A DNA stretch of 64,000 nt from NCBI GenBank assembly GCA_964519895.1, contig CAZFLE010000006.1, forward strand, positions 65,824-129,823, written 5' to 3'. Shown piece after piece: positions 1 to 12,000 of the stretch. The notes beneath the pieces are model-generated. The model saw only the letters and a list, made by a program, of their open reading frames with translations, was not told the origin of the DNA and did no database searches. This DNA comes from CAYFPX01 sp964519895 (GTDB lineage Bacteria; Myxococcota_A; UBA796; CAJQPC01). Both the position numbers and the translations under genes were made by a program. Each line of letters begins with the position of its first letter. Position 1 is the stretch's first letter.

Positions 1-3000
1 GTCGCCGCCCGTGTCTCCGCCCGTGTCGGTGTCGGTGTCGGTGTCGGTGTCCACGTCGGTGTCCGTGTCCGTGTCCGTGTCGGTGTCGGTGTCGGTGTCC
101 GTGTCCGTGTCGGTGTCGGTGTCCGTGTCGGTGTCCGTGTCCACGTCCGCATCCCCGGTGTCCGAGCCTCCGGAGTCGCTGCCGGTGTCGTAGTCGTCAT
201 CGGGCACCAGGGGATCGGTGCCGTTGTCGACCTCGTCGCCGTCGTCCACGCCGCCGCCATCGGTGTCGGCCTCGTCGGGATCGGTGCCGTAGGTGTCGAC
301 CTCTTCGCCGTCGGTGAGGCGGTCGCCGTCGGTGTCGTCGTCGAGCGGATCGGTGCCGTACAGGATCAGCTCGTCGCCGTCGTTCAGGCCATCGTTGTCG
401 GAGTCGTCGTCGGTCGGGTCCGTGAGGAAGGTCGTGACCTCCTCGCCGTCGGTGAGCCGGTCGCCGTCGGTGTCGTCGTCGAGCGGATCGGTGCCGTAGC
501 TGTTGACCTCTTCGCCGTCGGTGAGGCCGTCGCCGTCGGAGTCATCGTCGAGCGGGTCGGTGCCGTAGATGTCCTCTTCGCTGTCGTCGAGCCCGTCGCC
601 ATCGGTGTCCGCCACGCCGGTCACGTCGTCGGTCGGGTCGTTGGGGTTGGTGCCGTCCACCAGGACCTCGACCCCGTCCCCTGCGCCACCACCGTCCGTG
701 TCGTCGTCGAGGGGATCGGTGCCGTAGGTGTCGACCTCGTCGCCGTCGCTCAGACCGTCGGAGTCCGTGTCGTCGCTCAAGGGATCCGTGCCGTAGACGG
801 ACTCGGAGCCGTCGGCCAGGCCGTCGCCGTCGGTGTCGGAGTTGGTCGGGTCCGTGCCGTCGACGTTGATCTCGTCACCGTCGCTCAGGCCATCGCCGTC
901 GGTGTCCTTGACCAGGGGATCGGTGCCCCAGGTGTTGACCTCGTCGCCATCGTCGACGCCGTCGCCGTCGCTGTCCGTCGAGTCCGGGTCGGTGCCCAGA
1001 GCGAACTCCTCACTGTCGGTCAGGCCGTCGCCGTCGCTGTCCGTCGAGTCCGGGGAGTCGTCGAAGTAGTCCAGCGGGTCCGTGCCATCGACCAGGACTT
1101 CGACGCCGTCATCGACGCCACCGCCGTCGGTGTCCGGATCCATCGGGTCGGTGCCCCAGGTGTTCACCTCTTCGCCGTCGTCCAGGCCGTCGCCGTCGCT
1201 GTCAGCGGTCAGCGGGTCGGAGCCATAGACGTCGACCTCGTCGCCGTCGGACAGGCCATCGGCGTCGGTGTCGTCGCTCAGGGGCTCGGTGCCGTGGGTG
1301 TCGACCTCGTCGCCGTCGGACAGGCCGTCGCCGTCGGTGTCGGCGTCGGTGGGATCGGTGCCCCAGGTGTTGACCTCGGTGCCGTCGTCGAGCCCGTCGC
1401 CGTCGCTGTCGGTGTCGTTCGGGTCGGTGCCCAGGGCGGCCTCTTCGCTGTCGGTCAGGCCGTCGCCGTCGCTGTCGGCGATCTCGGCCACGTCGTCGCT
1501 GGCGTCGTTGGGGTCGGTGCCGTCCACCAACACCTCGACGCCATCGCTCACGCCGCCACCGTCGGTGTCGCTGTCCAGCGGGTCGGTGATCCAGGTCAGG
1601 ACCTCCTCGCCATCGGTCAGGCCGTCGCCGTCGCTGTCGCTGTCGGTGGGGTCGGTGCCGTGGGTATTGATCTCTTCGCCATCGGCCAGGCTGTCGCCGT
1701 CCGTGTCGCTGTCGGTCGGGTCGGTGCCGTAGGTGTTGACCTCGTCGCCGTCGTCGATGCCATCGCCGTCGGTGTCCGCGACGCCGGGATCGGTGCCGTA
1801 GATGTCCGTCTCCTCGTCGTCGGTCAGGCCGTCGCCGTCACCATCGGTGACGCTGCCGCCGTCGTCGCTGGCGTCGTTGGGATCGGTGCCGTCGACCAGC
1901 ACCTCCACGCCGTCGTCGGTGCCGCCACCGTCGGTGTCGGCGTCGTTGGGATCGGTGCCGTGGGTGGTGACCTCCTCGCCATCGGTCAGACCGTCGGCGT
2001 CGGAGTCCGTGCTGGTGGGATCGGTGCCGTGGGTGTCCAGCTCCTCGCCGTCCGAGAGGCCGTCGCCGTCGGTGTCCGAAGTCGTGGGATCGGTCCCGAG
2101 GGTCAGGACCTCGTCGCCGTCGTCCAGGCCGTCACCGTCGGTGTCGGCGGAGTCCGGATCGGTGCCCAGAGCTTCTTCCTCGGAGTCGGTCAGGCCATCG
2201 CCGTCGCTGTCGTTCACCTCTTCCACGTCGTCGCTGGCGTCGTTGGGATCGGTGCCGTCGACCAGGACCTCAACGCCGTCGGTCACGCCGCCGCCGTCGG
2301 TGTCGTCGTCGAGCGGATCGGTGCTGTACAGGTCGACCTCTTCGCCGTCGCTGAGCGCGTCGCCGTCGGTGTCGTCGGACAGCGGATCCGTGCCGGTGCT
2401 GTTGACCTCGTCACCGTCGCTCAGGCCGTCGCCGTCGGTGTCGCTGCTGGTGGGGCTGGTGCCGGTGTTCAGCACCTCTTCGCCGTCGCCCAGGCCGTCG
2501 GCGTCGGTGTCGCTGTTGGTGGGATCGGTGCCCTGGGTGTTGACCTCTTCGCCGTCGGTCAGCAGGTCGCCGTCGGTGTCGTCGGACAGCGGGTTGGTGC
2601 CATAGGTCAGGGCCTCCTCGTAGTCGGTGAGGCCGTCGCCGTCGGTGTCGCTGTTCAGCGGATCCAGGCCCGCCGCGACCTCGTCGCCGTCGTCCAGGCC
2701 GTCGCCGTCGGAGTCCGCGACCGCCGGATCGGTGCCGTAGACCGCCTCCTCGTCGTCGGTCAGGCCGTCGCCGTCGGCGTCGTCGCTGGTGCCGGCGTCG
2801 TCGCTGGCGTCCAGGGGATCGGTGCCGTTGACCAGGACCTCGACGCCGTCGTCGGTGCCACCGCCGTCGGAGTCGGCATCCAGGGGCTGGGTGCCGTGGA
2901 CGTCGACTTCGTCGCCGTCGCTCAGGCCGTCGCCGTCGGTGTCGGCGTCGGCGGGATCGGTGCCGTGGGTGTTGACCTCGTCCCCGTCGTCGAGGCCGTC

Positions 3001-6000
3001 GGCGTCGGTGTCGGAGTCGTTGGGGTCGGTGCCATAGCTGTTGACCTCGGACCCGTCGCCCAGGCCGTCGGCGTCACTGTCGGAGTCGACCGGATCGGTG
3101 CTGTAGAGGAGCACTTCGTCGCCGTCGTCCAGGCCGTCGCCGTCGGAGTCGGTGGCGAGGGCGTTGGTGCCATAGACGTTGATCTCGGTGCCGTCACCCA
3201 GGCCGTCACCGTCGGTGTCCGCGTCGAGCGGATCCGTCAGCGTGCTGGTGACCTCGTCGAAGTCGCCCAGGCCATCGCCGTCGCTGTCGGGATCGTTGGG
3301 ATCCGTGCCCAGAGCGGTCTCCTCGTCGTCGGTGAGGCCGTCGCCGTCGCTGTCGGTGGCGTCCGCCACGTCGTCGCTGGCGTCCAGCGGGTCGGTGCCC
3401 TCGACCAGCACTTCGACGCCGTCGTCGACGCCGCCGCCGTCGGAGTCCTGGTCCAGCGGATCCGTGCCCCAGGTCTGCACCTCCTCGCCATCGCCCAGGC
3501 CGTCGCCGTCGCTGTCGTCCACCAGCGCATCGGTGCCGTGGGTGTTCAGCTCGTCGCCGTCTGAGAGACCGTCGCCGTCGGTGTCGCTGTCGAGGGGGTC
3601 TGTCCCGTGGGTCGCCACCTCGTCGCCATCGAGCAGGCCGTCGCCGTCGGTGTCGTCGACCAGCGGGTCGGTGCCGTGGATGTTGATCTCGTCGCCGTCG
3701 TCCAGGCCGTCGCCGTCGGTGTCGGTGGCGGTCGGGCTGGTGCCGTGGGTGTTGACCTCGTCGCCGTCGTCCAGGCCGTCCCCGTCGCTGTCCACCACAG
3801 CCGGGTCGGTCCCGAGCACGGACTCCTCCTCGTCGGACAGGCCGTCTCCGTCGCTGTCGCCCCCGCTCGCCACGTCGTCGCCGGGATCCAGTGGATCTGT
3901 GCCGTTGACCAACACCTCGACGCCGTCTTCGGTGCCGCCGCCGTCGGTGTCGGCGTTGGTCGGATCGGTGCCGTAGGTGATCGCTTCCTCGTAGTCGTCC
4001 AGGCCGTCGCCGTCGGTGTCGGCATTGAGCGGATCCAGACCGTTGTCGACCTCGTCGCCGTCGTCGATGCCGTCGCCGTCGCTGTCGGCGACCGACGGGT
4101 CGGTGCCCAGCGCGGCTTCCTCGGAGTCCGACAGGCCGTCGCCGTCGCTGTCGCTGCTGGCCACGTCGTCGCTGGCGTCATTGGGATCGGTGCCGTCGAC
4201 GACCTCGGCCCCATCGCTCACGCCACCGCCGTCAGTGTCGCTGTCGTTGGGATCGGTGCCGTAGGTGCCGACCTCTTCCCCGTCGTCCAGCCCGTCGCCG
4301 TCGGTGTCGGCAGACAGGGGATCGGTGCCGTGGTTCAGCACCTCGTCGCCGTCCTCGAGGCCGTCGCCGTCGGTGTCCCGGGACGTGGCGTCGCTGCCGT
4401 AGACCCCGAGCTCGTCGCCATCGGACAGGCCATCGCCGTCGGTGTCGTCGCTGGTCGGATCGGTGCCCAGGGTCACCTCGGTGCCGTCGTCGTAGCCGTC
4501 ACCGTCGGTGTCGGCGTCGGTCGGGGAGGTTCCGTAGATCCCGGTCTCGTCTCCGTCGAGCAGCCCGTCGCTGTCGCTGTCATCGACCAGGGGATCGGTG
4601 CCCCAGGTCCCGACTTCTTCGCCGTCCAACAAGCCATCGGCGTCGGAGTCGTCGTCGAGCGGGTCGGTGCCCGACAGCACGATCTCGTTGTAGTCGTCCA
4701 GGCCGTCGCCGTCGGTGTCGCTGTTCAGGGGATCGGTCCCGTAGGTGTTGGCTTCGTCGCCGTCGTCCAGGCCGTCGGCGTCGGTGTCGGTGCTCAGCGG
4801 GTCGGTCCCCCAGGTCAGCGCTTCCTCGCCGTCGGTCAGGCCGTCGCCGTCGGTGTCGGAGTTCGTCGAGTCCGTGCCCAGGATGTCCTCCTCGGAGTCC
4901 GTCAGGCCGTCACCGTCGGTGTCGGTGGTGTCCAACACGTCGTCGAAGAAGTCCAGCGGGTCCGTGCCGTCGATCAGGACCTCGACGCCGTCTCCGGTGC
5001 CGCCGCCATCGGTGTCGGTCTTGTTGGGATCGGTGCCGTGGGTGATGACCTCTTCGCCGTCTTCGAGCCCGTCGCCGTCGCTGTCGCTCTTGAGCGGATC
5101 CGTGCCCCAGGTGTCCAGCTCTTCGCCATCCTCGAGGCCGTCCCCGTCGCTGTCCGGGTTGTTCAGGTCGGTGCCGGCGTTGATCTCCTCGTCGTCTCGC
5201 AGCCCGTCGCCGTCGGTGTCGGTGCTGCTGGGATCGGAGAACCAGACCGTGATCTCAGCGCCGTCCTCGAGGGTGTCGCCGTCGGTGTCGGCGCTCGACG
5301 GGTTGGTCCCGTAGGTGTTGATCTCCTCGTCGTCGGTCAGGCCATCGCCGTCGGTGTCAGGATCCGCGGGGTCTGTGCCGTGGGTGTTGACTTCGTCGCC
5401 GTCGCTCAGCCCGTCGCCGTCGCTGTCGGTGAGCAGCGGGTCACTGCCGTAGGTCAGGGCCTCCTGGCCGTCGTCGAGACCGTCTCCGTCGGTGTCCGCG
5501 GTCAGCGGATCGGTCCCGAAGAAGGCGTCCTCCTCGCCGTCCTCGAGGCCGTCACCGTCGGTGTCCACGGAGAGCGGGTCCGTGCCCAGGGTCTGGACCT
5601 CGGCCCCGTCGGGCACCTGGTCCCCGTCGGTGTCCGCCGCCAGCGGATCGGTGCCATAGGTGAGCACCTCTTCGCCGTCCGTCAGGCCGTCGCCGTCGGT
5701 GTCGGTGTCGCTGGGATCGGTGCCGAGCGCCGTCTCTTCGCTGTCGGTCAGGCCGTCGCCGTCACTGTCGGAGGTGGCGGTGACGTCGTCACTGGCGTCC
5801 AGCGGATCGGTGCCGTCGACCAGCACTTCGACCCCGTCGCCCGTGCCGCCGCCGTCGGTGTCGTCGGTGGTGGGGCTGGTGCCATGGGTGTTCAGCTCGT
5901 CGGCGTCGGACAGGCCGTCGCTGTCCGTGTCGCTGGCGAGGGGGTCGGTGCCGTGGGTCGAGACCTCGTCCCCGTCGGAGAGCGTGTCGCCGTCGGAGTC

Positions 6001-9000
6001 GTCGTCCAGGGGGTCGGTGCCATACAGGCTGGTCTCGTCGCCGTCGGACAGGCCGTCGCCGTCGCTGTCGTCCGACGTGGGGTCCGTGCCATACAGGTTG
6101 GCTTCGTCGCCATCGCCCAGGCCGTCGCCGTCGGTGTCGGCCGCGGTCGGGTCGGTGCCGGTGGTGTTGACCTCGTCGCCATCGCTCAGGCCGTCGCCGT
6201 CGGTGTCGGTGTCCACCGGGTTCGTGCCGTAGGTGTTGACCTCGTAGCCGTCGCTCAGGCCGTCCCCGTCGGTGTCGGAGTCGGCCGGGTCGGTGCCCAG
6301 CGCCAGCTCTTCGCTGTCGGTCAGGCCGTCCCCATCGGTGTCCGTGGTCGACGTGACGTCGTCGGTGGCATCCAGGGGATCCGTGCCGTCCACGCTGACC
6401 TCGACGCCGTCCGAGGCGCCGCCGCCGTCGGTGTCCGTGTCGTTGGGGTCGGTCCCGTGCACGTTGACCTCTTCGCCGTCCTCCAGGCCATCCCCATCGG
6501 TGTCGGCCGTGTTGGGATCGGTGACGGTGTCGTTGATCTCCGTGGCATCGTCCAGCCCGTCACCGTCGGTGTCGTTGCTGTTTGGATCCGTGCCGTGCAC
6601 CAGCAGCTCGGCGGCGTCGTCGAGTCCATCGCCGTCCGGGTCGCTCGACGCCGGATCGGAGCCATAGGACAGGGCCTCTTCGCCGTCGCTCAGGCCATCG
6701 CCGTCGGTGTCCGCGTCGTTCGGGTTGGTGCCCCAGGTGAACACCTCCTCGCCGTCGTCCAGGCCGTCGCCGTCGGTGTCGGCGTTGTCGGGATCGGTGC
6801 CCGCCAGGGTCTCCTCGGAGTCGGTCAGGCCGTCGCCGTCGCTGTCCGTGCTGGTGACGTCGTCGCTGGCGTCGTTGGGATCGGTCAGGTCCACCAGGAT
6901 CTCGACGCCGTCGGTGGTCCCGCCGCCGTCTGTGTCGGAGTCGAGCGGATCGGTGCCGTAGACGTTGAGCTCGTCGCCGTCTTCGAGGAGATCGCCGTCG
7001 GTGTCCGCACTCGACGGGTCGGTGCCCAGCTGGGACTCCTCGTAGTTGGTCAGGCCGTCGCCGTCGTCGTCGGCCGTGGCGGCGGCGTCGTCGCTCGGGT
7101 CCGCCGGGTTCGTGCCGTCAGCGACCTCGTCGGCGTCGGCGGTGCCCCCGCCATCCGTGTCTTCGAGGGTCGGGTCCGACCCGTACAGGTTGACCTCGTC
7201 GCCATCGGTCAGGCCGTCGCCGTCGGTGTCGTCGTCGAGCGGATCGGAGCCGTAGTTCAGCGCCTCCTGGCCGTCATCCAGGCCGTCGCCGTCGCTGTCG
7301 CTGTCCACGGGGAAGGTGCCCCAGACCAGGACCTCGTCGCCGTCGTCCAGGCCGTCGCCGTCCGTGTCGCTGTCCGCGGGATCGGAGCCGTAGATACCGA
7401 CCTCGTCGTCGTCGGTCAGGCCGTCGCCGTCGGTGTCGTCGCTGAGCGGATCCGTGCCGTAGAACGAGACCTCCTCGCCGTCGGACAGGCCGTCGCCGTC
7501 GGTGTCGGGGTCGCTGGAGTCGGTGCCGTACAGCGCCTCCTCGGAGTCGGTCAGGCCGTCTCCGTCGGTGTCGGTGCTCAGGCCGGAGTCGTCGGTGGGA
7601 TCCAGCGGGTCGGTGCCGTCGACCAGCACCTCGACGCCGTCGCTGGTGCCGCCGCCGTCGCTGTCACTGACGGTCGGGGTGGTGCCGTAGACGTTGACCT
7701 CGTCGCCGTCGCTCAGGCCGTCGCCGTCGGTGTCGTCGTTGAGGGGATCCGTGCCGTAGACATCGGACTCGTCGCCGTCGAGCAGCGAGTCCCCGTCGGT
7801 GTCCGAGTTCGCGGGGTCGGTGCCGAAGGCCGTGACCTCGGCGTCGTCGACCAGGCCGTCGCCGTCGGTGTCCGTGCTGGTCGGGTCCGAGCCGTAGACG
7901 TTGACCTCGTCGCCATCCAGGAGCGAGTCGCCGTCGGTGTCGTCGTCGAGGGGGTCCGAGCCGTAGACGTTGACTTCGTCGCCATCGTCCAGGCCGTCGC
8001 CGTCGGTGTCCGCGTTGTTCGGGTCGGTCCCGATGCCCGCCTCGGCGGCATCGGACAGTCCGTCGCCGTCGCTGTCCCCACTGGACACGTCGTCCGTGCT
8101 GTCCAGCGGGTCCGTGCCCACCAGGATCTCTTCGCCGTCCTCGACGCCGCCGCCATCCGTGTCCACGGCGGTCGGATCGGTGCCGTAGACCTTGACCTCG
8201 TCGAAGTCGTTCAGGCCGTCGCCGTCGGTGTCGCTGGTCGCCGGGTCGCTGCCCGCCGCGATCTCGTCGCTGTCCTCGAGCCCGTCCCCGTCCGCGTCGG
8301 GATCCAGCGGATCGGTGCCGTGAATGTTCACCTCGTCGCCGTCGGACAGGCCGTCGTTGTCGGTGTCCGGGTCGTCTGCGTCGGTGCCAGCGGTCAGCTC
8401 GTCCGGGTCCTCCAGGCCGTCGCCATCGGGGTCTGCACTGGTCGGGTCGGTGCCGGTGGTCGCGTACTCCTCGTAGTCGGTCAGGCCGTCGCCGTCGGTG
8501 TCGGTGTTGTTGGGGTCGGTGCCCAGGGTGGCCTCGACGTCGTCGTCCAGCCCGTCCCCATCGGTGTCGACGCCAGACGTCAGGTCGTCGGTGGGGTCGT
8601 TTGGATCCGTGCCGTCCTCGATCAGCTCGGTGTAGTCGTCGACCCCGCCGTTGTCGGTGTCGCTGTCGTTGGGATCGGTCCCGTAGATGTTGAACTCGTC
8701 GCCGTCGGTCAACAGGTCGCCGTCGGTGTCCGTGTTCGTGGGATCGGTCCCGGTGGTGTTGACCTCGGTGCCGTCGTCGAGCAGATCACCGTCGGTGTCG
8801 GCGGTGGCCGGATCGGTCCCGTAGGTGTCGATCTCCTCGCGGGTCGTCAGGCCGTCGAAGTCGGGATCGGCCGTGTCGTAGTCGTCGTTGGCCGCGTTGG
8901 CGTTGGTGCCGTCCTCGAGGATCTCCACGCCGTCGTCGGTGCCACCGCCGTCGGTGTCCGCAGTGGTCGGGTCCGTGCTGTAGGTCAGCGCCTCGTCTCC

Positions 9001-12000
9001 GTCCTTGAGGCCATCGCCGTCGGTGTCGGAGTCGTTGGGATCGGTCCCGTAGGTGTTGACCTCCTCGGCGTCGGTCAGGCCGTCGGAGTCGGTGTCGCTG
9101 GCGTTGGGATCGGTCCCGTGGGTGATCACCTCGTCGTAGTCGCTCAGCGTGTCGGTGTCTGTGTCGGCCTCGTTCGGGTCGGTGCCATAGGACGAGACCT
9201 CTGCGCCATCATCCAGGCCGTCGCCGTCGGTGTCCGGGTCCAGCGGATCTGTGCCGTAGGTCGAGACCTCGTCGCCGTCTCCCAGCCCGTCGCTGTCGCT
9301 GTCCGGGTCGGTGGCGTCGGTCCCCAGCAAGGCCTCGTCGGCGTCGCTCAGGCCGTCGCCGTCGCCGTCCGTCGTGCTCGACGAGCTGTCGTCGGTCCCG
9401 TCCAGGGGATCGGTGCTGTCCACCAGGACTTCGACGCCATCGCTCGCGCCGCCGCCGTCGGTGTCGGCGTCCAGGGGATCGGTGCCGTAGGTGTCGATCT
9501 CTTCGCCGTCCTGGAGCGAGTCTCCGTCGCTGTCAGGGTCGTTGGGGTTGGTGCCCAGAGCGGCTTCTTCGGCGTCGGTCAGGCCATCCCCGTCGGTGTC
9601 GGTGGTCGCGGCCACGTCGTCCGTGGCGTCCAGCGGGTCGGTGCCGTCGGTGTTGATCTCGTCGCCGTCGGAGCTGCCGCCGCCGTCGGTGTCATCGTCG
9701 AGGGGGTCGGTGCCGTGCACACCGACCTCGTCACCGTCGAGCACGCCGTCGCCATCGCTGTCACTGTCCAGGGGATCCGTGCCGTGGGTGCCCACCTCGG
9801 ACCCGTCGCCCAGCCCGTCGGTGTCGGTGTCGTCGTCGCCGGGATCGGTGCCGTAGAGGTTGACTTCGTCGCCGTCGTCCAGGCCGTCGCCATCGGAGTC
9901 GCTCAGGGTCGCGTCGGTCCCGTAGACGTTGATCTCGTCGCCATCGTCCAGGCCGTCGCCGTCGGTGTCCGTGCTCAGCGGATCGGTGCCGTAGCCAGAC
10001 ACCTCGTTGCCGTCGTCCACGCCGTCGCCGTCGGTGTCCGCGTTGGTCGGATCGGTGCCCAACAAGGTCTCGGTGGAGTCGTCGAGTCCGTCCAGGTCGG
10101 TGTCGGTCGCTGAACCATCGTCGGTCGCGTCCAGGGGATCTGTGCTGTCGATGAGGACTTCGACCCCGTCCGTGCTGCCGCCACCGTCGGTGTCGTCGTT
10201 GGTGGGATCGGTCCCATAGCTGTTCGCTTCTTCTGCGTCGGTCAGGCCATCGCCGTCGGTGTCCGGGTTCTGGGGATCGGTGCCCAGAGCGTCCTCTTCG
10301 CCATCGTCCAGGCCGTCGTCGTCGGTGTCGGCGTCGAGCGGGTCCGAAGTCCCGGTGTTGATCTCGAGCTCGTCGAACAGGCCATCCCCGTCGGTGTCCT
10401 TTGCGTTCGGGTCGGTGCCATAGACGTTGACCTCGTCGCCGTCCGTCAGGTTGTCCGAGTCGGTGTCGTTGTCCAGGGGATCGGTGCCCAGCGTGACCTC
10501 TTCGCCGTCCTCGAGGCCGTCCTGGTCGGTGTCGACGTCCGCGGGGTCGGTGCCCAGTGCGGCCTCGGCGGCATCGGACAGCCCGTCGCCGTCGCTGTCC
10601 CCGGACAGAGCGTCGTCGCTGCCGTCGAAGGGATCGGAGCCGACGGTGATCTCCTCGGCGTCGGAGACCCCGCCGCCGTCGGTGTCACTGTTGTTGGGAT
10701 CGGTCCCATAGGTGACGACCTCGTCGAAGTCGCTGAGCGTGTCGCCGTCGGTGTCGCTGTTGTTGGGATCGGTGGCGTACAGCGAGACCTCGTTGCCGTC
10801 CGCCAGGCCATCGCCGTCGGTGTCGCTGTTGAGCGGGTCGGTGCCCGCGGTCTTCTCGGCGCCGTCGTCCAGGCCATCGCCATCGGTGTCCGAGTCGTTC
10901 GGGTCGGTGCCGTCGGTCAGCTCGTCCGGGTCGCTGACCCCATCGCCGTCCGGATCGGCGCTGGTGGGATCGGTGCCTGTGGTCGCGTACTCGTCGTAGT
11001 CGGTCAGGCCGTCGCCGTCGGTGTCCGGGTCGGTGGGATCCGTGCCCAGGGTCAACTCGACGTCGTTGTCCAGCCCGTCGCCGTCGCTGTCGATGCCGCT
11101 GGTCAGGTCGTCGGAGGCGTCGTTCGGGTCGGTGCCATCGCTGTTGATCTCGGTCCCGTCGTCGACCCCGCCGTTGTCGGAGTCGGAGTCGTTGGGATCG
11201 GAGCCATAGGTGTTGACCTCGGCCTCGTCCCCCAAGCCATCGCCGTCACTGTCCGCCTCGAGCGGGTTGGTGCCGTGGGTGTTGACCTCGTCGCCGTCGC
11301 TCAGACCGTCGCTGTCCGTGTCGGAGTCCGCTGGGTCCGTGCCGGCGGCGACTTCCTCCCGTGTGGTCAGACCGTCGCCGTCATCGTCGGCGGTGTCGTA
11401 GTCATCGGTGCCGTCGTTGAGGTCTGTGCCGTCGTTGACCTCGTCGCTGTCCGACGTGCCACCGCCGTCCGTATCGTCGTTGGTCGGCGACGACCCGTAG
11501 GTGTTGACCTCGTCGCCGTCGCTCAGCCCGTCGCCGTCGGTGTCCGCGTCGCCGGGGTCCGTGCCGTGGGTGTTGATCTCGTCGCTGTCGCTCAGGCCGT
11601 CGTTGTCCCCGTCGTCGTCCAGCGGATCGGTCCCGTGGACCGAGATCTCCTGGCCGTCGTTCAGGCCATCCCCGTCGGTGTCGGCATCGCTGGGATCGGT
11701 GCCGTAGGTGTTGACCTCGTCGCCGTCGAGCAGGCCGTCGCCGTCGGTGTCGTCGGACAGGGGGTTGCTGTTGTAGATCAGGACCTCGTCGCCGTCGGAG
11801 ATCCCGTCGCCGTCGGTGTCCGAGTCTGCGGGGTCGGTGCCGTGCACGGCCTCGAGCGTGGTCGACAGGCCGTCGCCGTCGGCGTCGCCGCCGCCGTCGT
11901 CGGAGCTGTCCAGCGGATCGGTGCCCTCGAGGGTCACCTCGACGCCGTCGCTGGTGCCGCCGCCGTCCGTGTCGTTGTCCAGCGGGTCGGTGCCGTAGGT

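Noticed and set aside
3607..10113. A plus-strand frame of more than 2100 codons rich in Val, Ala and Gly, antisense to the repeats
   Set aside because: It is the mirror of the GAC/GGC/ACC codons of the TSP3 array on the minus strand. It has no domain, no signal and is broken at other places, while the minus frame is open over the whole 15 kb.
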